Virus record (IMG/VR): IMGVR_UViG_3300033153_004362
Span: 1 to 43,340 of that record
Direction: 5' to 3' (one strand)
Origin: a virus
DNA: 43,340 nt
Part shown: piece after piece, positions 1 through 5,686 of the stretch
Position numbering within the stretch: the first letter of the stretch is position 1
Layout of the letters: each line of letters begins with the position of its first letter
The notes under the pieces: generated by a model
The model's database searches: none
What the model was told of the DNA's origin: nothing
The model's input: the letters and a program-made list of their open reading frames with translations, nothing else
Translations under genes and position numbers: made by a program

Positions 1-87
1 CCAAGGACCACCGACCTCCGTGACGGCACGAGGGTCTACAAGGAACGCCGCTACCACCAACGCAGGAAAACTGACCAGGAGAAGTGA
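1..87 (+). CDS. 3' end of small basic protein (second copy of 43173-43313)
   Basis: This is the tail of the 46-residue basic ORF that is complete at the other end of the window. The frame starts at base 1 (Pro-Arg-Thr-Thr) and stops at TGA 85-87, one base before the ATG of the next gene. It appears twice only because the window ends overlap. Confidence 0.7.
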   Translation, partial: PRTTDLRDGTRVYKERRYHQRRKTDQEK

Positions 88-114
88 GATGGAGAAACCG
101 GAAATCATCCAACA
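1..114. repeat. Direct terminal repeat, left copy
   Basis: The first 114 bases match the last 114 bases (43227-43340) exactly. It covers the end of the small basic gene of 43173-43313 and the first codons of the Gam-like gene, so it has coding content and is not a special end sequence. The simplest reading is an assembly overlap from a circular or circularly permuted genome; a true short direct terminal repeat is possible. Unique length would be 43226 bases. Confidence 0.95.
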
Positions 115-649
115 GATCGAAGACGACGAGGCTGAGTTTCTCGAAAGCATTGGCTGTACGCCGCCTGAAGGACCCGAGCCGATGGACGAGGCCGAGGCCC
201 GGATGGACGCGCTCTGTGAAGCGGCCACCAACCTGAAGATTCGCAGCGCCCAGGCTGCGGCTGCTCTTCAGCGCAGGATCGACATCATCAAGCACCACTA
301 CGAACAAGAGCAGAAGTCCCTCGTCCAGCACGTCCGGTGGATCGAGATGCAGGTCCAGGCCATGCTCCCCCAAGACGGTTATGGAATGAAGGAACGGTTC
401 GGCAAGAAGAGCATCAACCTGCCCTTCGGCACAGTGGGCTACAGGGCGAAGGCCGAGACGGTTGCCATCATCGACAAGTCCACTGCGCTTCAGTTCGCCA
501 AGGCCAACGACCTGGAGGTCAAGGTCACGGAATCGGTGAACGTCACACCGCTGAAGGAGCACTACCAAACCACTGGAGAACTGCCTGACGGCTGCGAACA
601 CATCCCAGCCAGCGAGAAGTTCTTCCTCAAGGCCAGAGAAGGAGAGTAA
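89..649 (+). CDS. Host-nuclease inhibitor Gam-like protein
   Basis: A 187-residue protein that resembles the phage Mu Gam / host-nuclease inhibitor family, which coats linear DNA ends and shields them from RecBCD-type exonucleases. The supporting pattern is an acidic N-terminus, a long helical middle (about residues 45-105, with RIDIIKHHYEQEQKSL) and then a conserved beta part with the KSINLPFGTVGYR pattern, the most typical piece of the family. The start at 89 is chosen over an upstream in-frame start at 20 because AGGAG lies at 77-81 and the upstream part overlaps the previous gene. It is followed after one base by an ssDNA-binding/replication-type gene, which suits a recombination-replication operon. 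The family call is from pattern, not from a search. Confidence 0.8.
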   Translation: MEKPEIIQQIEDDEAEFLESIGCTPPEGPEPMDEAEARMDALCEAATNLKIRSAQAAAALQRRIDIIKHHYEQEQKSLVQHVRWIEMQVQAMLPQDGYGMKERFGKKSINLPFGTVGYRAKAETVAIIDKSTALQFAKANDLEVKVTESVNVTPLKEHYQTTGELPDGCEHIPASEKFFLKAREGE

Positions 650-650
650 A

Positions 651-1472
651 ATGCCACTGTACGCCAACCCACCGAAGGGCGATGACTTTGTGAGGATCCT
701 TCCGCCAGCAGGGCTACAGGGCGCAATCTGCTGTGACGTGGTCGATCAAGGGATGAGGGATAAGACGTGGGATGGGGTCACAACCCAAGTTCCCAAACTC
801 AGTATTCATTTCCTGCTGGAAGACATCATCCCATCAAGATGGACGCATCCCCACTTGAACGAAATCGTCGAAGTTCACGCCGACATTGTTGGTCTTCCTT
901 TTGGTATCAGCAGATGGATGACCAACTCAATGCACGAGAACGCCAACCTCCGGCAGTTCATCAACCAGTGGAGGGGTGTGGCAATTACCGACGCCGAAGC
1001 CGAGCACTTCGATCTGGATACATTAGTCGGTACACCTGCTGCGCTGATGATCGTTCATGCCCAGGACAAGCACAACCCAAGAAAATACTACGCCAACATC
1101 GATGTGGTCACATCACTTCCTGACAATATGACAGCCCCCGCGCTCCCTTCAGGATACGTGCGGATCAAGGACCGTCCTCCGAGAGATGGGAACGAGCCCC
1201 ATTCAGTGAGCGACGAGAGCCCTCAACCCTCACCCCAGCCCAACACCCTGTACGAAGGTGGCCCACAGGAGCCAGAAACGGTCTTCACGGGCGACTCCGT
1301 AGCCGCTCTTAAGCGCGTCTACGACAAGGGCCAGGAAGTTGCGCTGGAACTGGCTTCAAAAAACCAATTGGACATGGACGACGCCGAGGCGATTGACATC
1401 TACTTCGAGGCCGGGGCGTTCACCAAACTTTCCGTGCTTGTGGCGAAGCTCGAACGTCAGGCCCATGGGTAG
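651..1472 (+). CDS. NGO0469-type phage replication / ssDNA-binding-like protein
   Basis: A 273-residue protein. The opening MPLYANPPKGDDF and the later HENANLRQFINQWRG stretch resemble the family annotated in many phages as 'replication initiation protein, NGO0469 family', thought to be an OB-fold ssDNA-binding-like protein. The Leu/Asp-rich middle with Val-Gly-Thr-Pro and a Tyr-Ala-Asn-Ile motif is the usual end of that domain (about residue 165). Residues 170-205 are a Pro/Ser-rich linker, followed by a helical C-terminal domain absent from the short family members. It starts two bases after the Gam-like stop. A role in ssDNA binding during replication or recombination is inferred from family and neighbours. 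Confidence 0.6.
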   Translation: MPLYANPPKGDDFVRILPPAGLQGAICCDVVDQGMRDKTWDGVTTQVPKLSIHFLLEDIIPSRWTHPHLNEIVEVHADIVGLPFGISRWMTNSMHENANLRQFINQWRGVAITDAEAEHFDLDTLVGTPAALMIVHAQDKHNPRKYYANIDVVTSLPDNMTAPALPSGYVRIKDRPPRDGNEPHSVSDESPQPSPQPNTLYEGGPQEPETVFTGDSVAALKRVYDKGQEVALELASKNQLDMDDAEAIDIYFEAGAFTKLSVLVAKLERQAHG

Positions 1473-1650
1473 CCAGAAATTCGGCCCCTCGACGTTCCAG
1501 CCGGACAAGCCGTGCCCGGTATGGGAGAACGAGAACTGGCTGTCACGCCTGCACAAATGCCGGAAAACGCTGTACCTACACGGCTTCCTGACTGACGCCG
1601 AAAACCGTGAGGTCATGGAACGCCTGCCCCAGGAGATCGTGGAGAGATGA
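1465..1650 (+). CDS. Small hypothetical protein
   Basis: A 61-residue ORF whose ATG overlaps the end of the previous gene (TAG 1470-1472). It reads MGSQKFGPSTFQ... and is rich in Trp, Cys and Arg with one pair of cysteines 17 residues apart, too far for a classic zinc ribbon. Upstream in-frame starts fall inside the previous gene and are less likely. Its stop overlaps the ATG of the next gene by four bases, so it is translationally coupled. Function unknown. Confidence 0.6.
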   Translation: MGSQKFGPSTFQPDKPCPVWENENWLSRLHKCRKTLYLHGFLTDAENREVMERLPQEIVER

Positions 1651-1880
1651 CTGAGCCCTGCCGCAGAGAACGAGTCCCAGGTCCAGGCAAGCCCGTCTGG
1701 GTCTGGGTGCCGACCCGATGGCCGTCCCCCCTCTCGGAGCGCAACCATGAAATCATCAGGCTCAGGCACAAGGAAGGCTTGACGTTGGTGGAGATCGGTA
1801 AACGCTACGGGATCAGCAAGCAACGGGTCTGCCAGATCGCCGGAAGTTCAATCCTTGCACTCCCACAGGCGGCGCTGTAG
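1647..1880 (+). CDS. Small helix-turn-helix protein (sigma-70 region 4-like fold)
   Basis: A 77-residue protein. Residues about 33-66 (RNHEIIRLRHKEGLTLVEIG, then KRYGISKQRVCQI) are a clear helix-turn-helix of the sigma region 4/LuxR type: the recognition helix would be GISKQRVCQI. The short C-terminal tail ends exactly at the TAG that opens the endonuclease-linked RNA element, so the natural C-terminus may have been cut by that insertion. It could be an early transcription regulator; no partner is visible. The start overlaps the preceding stop (ATGA). Confidence 0.65.
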   Translation: MTEPCRRERVPGPGKPVWVWVPTRWPSPLSERNHEIIRLRHKEGLTLVEIGKRYGISKQRVCQIAGSSILALPQAAL

Positions 1881-2015
1881 GTTTAGGTGTCGCCCGGTCT
1901 TTCCCCCAAGGAGTTTTTATGTTTTACGGACCCACCCAGCCGGACTTGGACAGAGACTCCTTCGGGATACCTGGCGACAAACCAAGGCTCGGTTCGGGTG
2001 GGTTTCTTTTTTTGG
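1878..2015 (+). ncRNA. Pseudoknotted RNA element, copy 1 (before the GIY-YIG gene)
   Basis: This shares long sequence blocks and the same fold with 5541-5675. Helix P1 pairs 1888-1894 with 1973-1979. Helix P2 (AAGGAGT/ACTCCTT) pairs 1908-1914 with 1956-1962. Helix P3 (ACCCACCC/GGGTGGGT) pairs 1930-1937 with 1996-2003 and crosses P1 and P2, so it makes a pseudoknot. A small hairpin AACC/GGTT (1980-1983 with 1991-1994) lies between P1 and P3. A run of ten U in eleven bases (2003-2013) follows P3 at once, which looks like a terminator tail. Against the other copy, several pairs change on both sides (G-C against A-U in P1, A-U against G-C at the P3 base). It begins exactly at the TAG stop of the HTH gene. 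No known RNA class recognised. Confidence 0.7.
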
Positions 2016-2026
2016 GGTGGGGATGA
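1919..2026 (+). CDS. Possible 35-residue leader peptide inside RNA element 1
   Basis: AAGGAG, then TTTTT, then ATG: a good ribosome site opens a frame that runs through the whole RNA element and stops at a TGA overlapping the ATG of the GIY-YIG gene. The peptide starts MFYGPTQPDLDRDSF. The matching ATG in the second element opens the in-frame extension of the HNH gene, and the two share the pattern Pro-Thr-x(4)-Asp-Arg. This may be a real leader that couples translation to RNA folding, or simply an open frame in RNA. The SD itself is one strand of helix P2. Confidence 0.3.
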   Translation: MFYGPTQPDLDRDSFGIPGDKPRLGSGGFLFLGWG

Positions 2027-2328
2027 GCAACTGGATTCGGTTTGAGCCGGATGCGGGGGTCTGTGTCCCAGAGGTTCCAGGGTGCTACGTTATTTTCGGT
2101 GATGGTGAGGTTGTCTACGTTGGGCAAACCGTCAACATGAGAATGAGGATGCGTAGCCACGGGATCAGGATTTGGCACTACTCCGCCCAGTTTAAAACTC
2201 CGTGGGGAAACTTCAGTGAGTTGTACGGCAAGAGACGGGTTTCCAAGCGGTATGGTGACTGGGCGATGGTAGAGGTTCGCCTCATCAACCGCCTCAATCC
2301 ACCAGGGAACAAAAGGAAGCCGAGATGA
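2023..2328 (+). CDS. GIY-YIG homing endonuclease-like protein
   Basis: A 101-residue protein with a GIY-YIG nuclease domain: GCYVIFGDGEVVYVGQT (about residues 20-36) holds the two motif segments, basic residues follow (MRMRMRSHG), and the glutamate of MVEVRLINRLNPPGNK near residue 82 fits the metal-binding Glu. The family cuts DNA, mostly as homing endonucleases or repair nucleases. There is no visible DNA-binding extension, so it is a minimal free-standing form. ATG 2023 is preferred to upstream in-frame starts because those would read through the RNA element. The stop overlaps the ATG of the replication gene. Its structured leader is shared with the HNH gene at 5687. Confidence 0.8.
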   Translation: MSNWIRFEPDAGVCVPEVPGCYVIFGDGEVVYVGQTVNMRMRMRSHGIRIWHYSAQFKTPWGNFSELYGKRRVSKRYGDWAMVEVRLINRLNPPGNKRKPR

Positions 2329-3074
2329 GCGACCTTCCTTGGTTCCCGTTCTACGTATCGAGGTTTCTAGGGTCTCGGAGAGTGCGTCGGATGAGTACCG
2401 AGCAGATCGGTATCTACCTCTTACTTCTCTGTGAACAATGGGAGGGTGGAGCAATCCCAAACAACGATGCTGATTTAGTGCGCTTCACCAACACCTCTGC
2501 TAGCAATGCTAGGACAGTTCTCCAGCAATGCTTTAGCCTAACTAGCGAGGGTTGGCTAAACCCAGAATTGGTGGAAATACAAGTAGAGCAAGAGGTTAGG
2601 CGGGACAAGAGGGTGTCCGCTGGTTCCAAGGGCGGCACACAAAAAGCTGCCAACCGGCTAGCAATGCTAGAGGCGGAGGCTAGCAATGCCCTAGCAATAG
2701 AGAAGAAGAGAGTAGAGGAGAAGAAAGAAATAGTTATTGTGGGTGGTGGAAAAAAGAACAACTACCCAGAGGCTTTTGAGGCATGGTGGTTACTGTATCC
2801 AAGACGTGAAGGTGGCAACCCGAAGAAACCATGTCTCCCGAAATGGAAGCAGGCCGTGAAGGAGGTTGGAGAAGAAAAACTAACATCTGCCGTCACCACC
2901 CTTCGACGATATCACGAAAGTAAAAGGGAGGTTGGGACACCTCACGTTCCCCAAGCCCTCACATGGCTTAACCAGGCCCGGTGGGAGGACGCACTGAAAA
3001 TTGAGCCCCTACCCCCTGACCGCCTCACCCGAGAGACGCTGGCGCTCTGGAACAAGGGGACGGACGATGATTGA
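2325..3074 (+). CDS. DUF1376/O-like phage replication protein
   Basis: A 249-residue protein. The N-terminal 75 residues match the winged-helix pattern of DUF1376-type phage replication proteins: LPWFPFYVSRFLGS, EQIGIYLLLLCEQW, then a GGAIPNND step and a short Thr/Ser-rich helix. The C-terminal half has FEAWWLLYPRR and LTWLNQARWED, typical of phage O/DnaD-like replication proteins that act with a helicase. The next gene is a DnaB-like helicase, so this is probably the origin-binding or helicase-loading protein. The middle of the gene carries repeated CTAGCAATG motifs followed by an A/G-rich stretch, like the lambda origin inside O. The start overlaps the GIY-YIG stop. Confidence 0.75.
   Translation: MSDLPWFPFYVSRFLGSRRVRRMSTEQIGIYLLLLCEQWEGGAIPNNDADLVRFTNTSASNARTVLQQCFSLTSEGWLNPELVEIQVEQEVRRDKRVSAGSKGGTQKAANRLAMLEAEASNALAIEKKRVEEKKEIVIVGGGKKNNYPEAFEAWWLLYPRREGGNPKKPCLPKWKQAVKEVGEEKLTSAVTTLRRYHESKREVGTPHVPQALTWLNQARWEDALKIEPLPPDRLTRETLALWNKGTDDD
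2499..2765 (+). other. Candidate replication origin with in-gene iterons
   Basis: The 8-mer CTAGCAAT occurs at 2500, 2658, 2680 and 2691. The first two copies are part of the palindrome CTAGC-AAT-GCTAG (2500-2512 and 2658-2670), and 2680-2694 is a near copy. Directly after the last copy (about 2695-2765) the plus strand becomes a nearly pure A/G run that is poor in C. Iterons inside the replication-protein gene followed by an A-rich, purine-biased DNA-unwinding stretch is the layout of the lambda origin. That this protein binds these repeats is inference. Confidence 0.5.
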
Positions 3075-3987
3075 CGGCTTCGACGACATCCTCCACCCCG
3101 GGTACAGCAACCAGTTCTTTGGCCGACAGGCTGAACCGCCTGAAGCGATCCCGACGTTCAGCGAGACCTGGAACGCGGTCTGCCGAAATGCCGGAGGCCG
3201 GATCGGGCTGGCCCTGGGCTGGCACGTCATGGTGGCCGGGGCCGTGAACATGGGCAAGAGTATGATGATGTTAAACCTTGCGGCTGACGCCCGTAGGGGC
3301 GAGTACGACGCAGCAATCATCTCGGAAGAGATGGCTCGGGATGAAATAACATATAGGCTTTATCCTATACTCTCGGGGGTGGAAGCTGAGAAGATGGAGC
3401 GCGGGGCGGTTGAAAAAGGATTACTCCTGAAGATGAACCAACTTCTGTCTGAGCCCTACGAGACATCCGGTGGGACGCCGACGAAGCTGTGGGTCAACGA
3501 CAAACCTCTCCGAAAACTCGACAAGGTTATTGAAAACCTGCACGCGCTCATGGACGAGGGGGTCCGGGTCTTCATGGTGGACTACCTTCAACTGCTTCGG
3601 GGTAGGAGTGGTCAGGACATCCGCGAGCGGGTGGAGGAAGTTAGCTCAGAGTTGTTCGACTTCGCCCACAGCCACAAGGTTTTGACGATTGGACTCAGCC
3701 AGTTCAATCGGAACATGAGCCGGGACAAGAACGTCGAGCCGGTGATGGAGGGGATGCTCGGAGGCCAGAGCTTGGAGGCCGACGCCGATCAGGTCGTGAT
3801 TCTCGACCACAGCCGCTACGAAGCTGATCTGGAAAAGCCGTGGCTGGCCCGCACTTTCTTGAAGATCGACAAGAACCGCCACGGCCAGAAGAAGGTGGAC
3901 GTGCCGATTGAATGGGACTGGAAGACGTTCCGCACCCGCGAAGCTCTCCCCGACGAGGAGCACCTATGGCCTGGAGCCGGAAAATGA
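3067..3987 (+). CDS. DnaB-like replicative helicase (RecA-fold ATPase)
   Basis: A 306-residue protein. The P-loop GAVNMGKS is at about residues 58-65, Walker B-like VFMVDYLQLL at about 169-178, and the helicase motif GLSQFNR at about 208-214, followed by a GGQSLEADADQVVILD stretch typical of DnaB C-terminal domains. It lacks the DnaB N-terminal primase-binding domain, so it is a core-only hexameric helicase. It would unwind the fork with ATP; the preceding gene probably loads it. The start at 3067 overlaps the previous stop and is chosen over an upstream start at 3001 inside that gene; the upstream purines AAGGGGACGG are a fair ribosome site. Confidence 0.85.
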   Translation: MIDGFDDILHPGYSNQFFGRQAEPPEAIPTFSETWNAVCRNAGGRIGLALGWHVMVAGAVNMGKSMMMLNLAADARRGEYDAAIISEEMARDEITYRLYPILSGVEAEKMERGAVEKGLLLKMNQLLSEPYETSGGTPTKLWVNDKPLRKLDKVIENLHALMDEGVRVFMVDYLQLLRGRSGQDIRERVEEVSSELFDFAHSHKVLTIGLSQFNRNMSRDKNVEPVMEGMLGGQSLEADADQVVILDHSRYEADLEKPWLARTFLKIDKNRHGQKKVDVPIEWDWKTFRTREALPDEEHLWPGAGK

Positions 3988-4193
3988 AAAAGTTTCTATG
4001 GGTGGCCGCGCTGTTTGTTTTTCTCTGGCTCGGGACCACTGGCTGGAGCCAGATCCCAGAGCGCCGACCCGAGATCGAGGTTTACCGGGTCGAGTTGGAG
4101 GACGGTAGGCATATGTACTGCGCGGCGATCACCTGGTTTAGCCAGGTCGGGATAGACTGTAACTGGAACTTTGAGGAGACGGGGGATGAGTGA
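3984..4193 (+). CDS. Small secreted/exported protein with signal peptide
   Basis: A 69-residue ORF starting MKKFLWVAALFVFLWLGTTG, a clear signal peptide (two Lys, hydrophobic core, small residues) likely cut near Gly-Trp-Ser-Gln. The mature part is about 45 residues with two cysteines (Tyr-Cys-Ala, Asp-Cys-Asn) that could form a disulfide. The ATG overlaps the helicase stop (ATGA); an alternative start at 3966 adds six residues. Its neighbour is a papain-like hydrolase, so the pair could act in the envelope. Function unknown. Confidence 0.6.
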   Translation: MKKFLWVAALFVFLWLGTTGWSQIPERRPEIEVYRVELEDGRHMYCAAITWFSQVGIDCNWNFEETGDE

Positions 4194-4911
4194 GACACCA
4201 CCCGTAAGGACCAGAATCACCGCCTGCACCTTTGGCCCTGTAGCCCCTGACAGCATTCAGGTCGGGCCGTCTGACGTAGAGATTACAGACTGCGTTTTTG
4301 ACCCACCACTCACCGGAGACCGACAAATGAAGTATGAACTCGGCGACATCATCATCAGCGGAAGCAAGGGAAACAACTGGCTTGGCCGGGCGATCCGGCT
4401 GTTCACCCGTAGTCCCGGCGAACCGGCGACGAGGGCCACGCACGTAGCCATGGTTCTCGGCGTAGCCGGCAAGGGCCGGTTGATTGATTGCACAGTCATC
4501 GAAGCCGTTTCCAAGGGCGTGAAACTTCACCGCTACGGCAAGCCCTACAAGTGCATCGTCTACCGCGCCAGAGATCTGACCGAAGACGAGCGCGACTGCA
4601 TCTACACTGAAGCCTGGAAGCTCAGGGGCACGAAGTACGGCTACGTCAGGATCCTGGCCCACGCGCTCGACTGGATTACTTCAGGAGCGAGGTCGTACCG
4701 TTTCCGCAAGAAGGTGAAGGGCGGCGACCTAGCTGGCAGAGAGTGCAGCAACGTCATCACCTATCTCTGGAAGAAGTGCCGGGGCCTGACCTTCGGCGTC
4801 CCGGCCTACGCCGCTTCCCCTGACGACATCGACGACTACTGCCTCTGGAACCCGAGGAAATACGACGTTGTCCGGGAGTGGGGCAGGTACAAGGGCCGGA
4901 AGGAGGACTAG
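4186..4911 (+). CDS. Papain-like/NlpC-P60-type (YiiX-like) hydrolase
   Basis: A 241-residue protein. From about residue 48 the order is: a strand YELGDIIISG, a histidine in THVAMVLG (about 86) and a cysteine in GRECSNVITYLW (about 187). His before Cys is the circularly permuted papain order of the YiiX/DUF830 and LRAT-type group, which hydrolyses amide or lipid-type bonds. Residues 1-47 are a separate-looking segment with two Cys-x-Phe repeats (ACTFGP, DCVFDP). The internal ATG at 4327 has its own GGAG and would give the 194-residue hydrolase alone, so two products are possible. It could be a cell-wall or host-takeover enzyme; its place in the early region argues against a simple endolysin. 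Confidence 0.6.
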   Translation: MSETPPVRTRITACTFGPVAPDSIQVGPSDVEITDCVFDPPLTGDRQMKYELGDIIISGSKGNNWLGRAIRLFTRSPGEPATRATHVAMVLGVAGKGRLIDCTVIEAVSKGVKLHRYGKPYKCIVYRARDLTEDERDCIYTEAWKLRGTKYGYVRILAHALDWITSGARSYRFRKKVKGGDLAGRECSNVITYLWKKCRGLTFGVPAYAASPDDIDDYCLWNPRKYDVVREWGRYKGRKED

Positions 4912-5013
4912 GAGGCCCGTGGAGGGGCCATACGGGTACCTGGAAGGCACGAGGGCGGCTCAGAGGTATCAGGGGTAGGGTAGAGGGTCCGTGGACGTTA
5001 GAGGGGCGATTCG
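4912..5013 (+). other. Intergenic, G-rich, with a small hairpin
   Basis: About 100 bases without a convincing gene. The plus strand is strongly purine-rich. A 5-bp hairpin GGCCC/GGGCC lies at about 4912-4928. A 64-residue frame from 4878 crosses it but has no ribosome site and ends inside the RuvC-like gene. Confidence 0.4.
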
Positions 5014-5469
5014 ATGAACATTCTTGGGCTGGATTTAGGGTCGAAAATGGGTTGGTGTTTGCTCTGGTCTGACGGGCGGGTCGATTTCGGCGAGGAGGAC
5101 TGGCTCAAACTACCCAGGCGTGAACGGCTGATGAAGTTCGGCGAGTGGCTGACCGACAAGCTTCCTCTCGTGGACGCCGTCGTCTTTGAGGAGGTACAGA
5201 CTTCGTTCGGCTCGGGTAGCTGGGTGATCTTCAGGCAGGAGGGGATCCTGACCTTCCTCTGCCGAGCAAAGCCCTTCTTTGGGGTCAACCCTTCAACCTT
5301 AAAAGGTTTCGCCGTACCCGGAAAGAAGGGGACGAAGGCCGCCATGACTGAGGCGGCGAAGAAATGGTTGACGGAGAAAGGCGTGGACGTACCGGACCTG
5401 ACGGACAATGAGGCCGACGCGGTGTGTGTGGTTGCATGGGCCGTAGAACACCTGAGGAGGGAGAAATGA
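5014..5469 (+). CDS. RuvC-like Holliday junction resolvase
   Basis: A 151-residue RNase H-fold nuclease. The first catalytic Asp is in NILGLDLGSKMGW (residue 7), a Glu is in AVVFEEVQ (near 60) and the last acidic pair is in TDNEADAVCVVAWA (about 130-137). The length fits phage and poxvirus-type RuvC-like resolvases, which cut four-way junctions before packaging or during recombination. The GAGGGG eight bases upstream supports the start. It sits with Gam-like and replication genes. Confidence 0.8.
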   Translation: MNILGLDLGSKMGWCLLWSDGRVDFGEEDWLKLPRRERLMKFGEWLTDKLPLVDAVVFEEVQTSFGSGSWVIFRQEGILTFLCRAKPFFGVNPSTLKGFAVPGKKGTKAAMTEAAKKWLTEKGVDVPDLTDNEADAVCVVAWAVEHLRREK

Positions 5470-5543
5470 CACCACCGGAGCCCCAGACAATGAGTGTTGA
5501 GCGAGTGGCGAAGTGGCTGGACTCGGACGACCAATCTCGGTAG
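5466..5543 (+). pseudogene. 25-residue gene remnant cut by RNA element 2
   Basis: ATG overlaps the RuvC-like stop (GAAATGA) and gives MTPPEPQTMSVERVAKWLDS plus five residues before TAG at 5541-5543. That TAG is the exact first triplet of the second endonuclease element, as the TAG of the HTH gene is in the first. It reads like the N-terminus of a longer small gene (VERVAKWL helix) whose 3' part was lost or displaced when the element inserted. Confidence 0.45.
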
Positions 5544-5675
5544 ATTTAGGTATCGCATAGACCTTCTGAGCGAGGAGCTTTTTCATGCAAATCACGCCCA
5601 CCCGTACTACTTGGGATAGAACTCCTTGCGAGGGCTATGCGATAACCCAGGCGGTGCGCGGTGGGCTTTTGCGTG
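5541..5675 (+). ncRNA. Pseudoknotted RNA element, copy 2 (before the HNH gene)
   Basis: Same order and fold as 1878-2015. P1 is TATCGCATAG with CTATGCGATA (5551-5560 with 5635-5644, ten pairs). P2 is GCGAGGAG with CTCCTTGC (5570-5577 with 5622-5629, one G-U). P3 is GCCCACC with GGTGGGC (5596-5602 with 5660-5666) and forms the pseudoknot; four U follow. Unpaired segments are kept almost unchanged: the AGGAG-(C)TTTTT-ATG block and ACTTGG...AGA before ACTCCTT. Pairing kept while bases differ between copies points to a selected RNA. No known class recognised; HEARO/omega RNA and lariat-capping ribozymes are other RNAs found near nuclease genes but do not match in order. Confidence 0.7.
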
Positions 5676-5686
5676 GAGGTCATACC

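Noticed and set aside
1878-2015. Group I intron, HDV-like, twister or hammerhead ribozyme
   Set aside because: No P7/P3 group I core, no CUGAUGA/GAAA, and the helix order (P1a, P2a, P3a, P2b, P1b, P3b) does not match HDV or twister.
4878-5072. 64-residue plus-strand frame between hydrolase and RuvC-like gene
   Set aside because: Begins within one gene and ends within another, no Shine-Dalgarno, purine-rich low-complexity translation.
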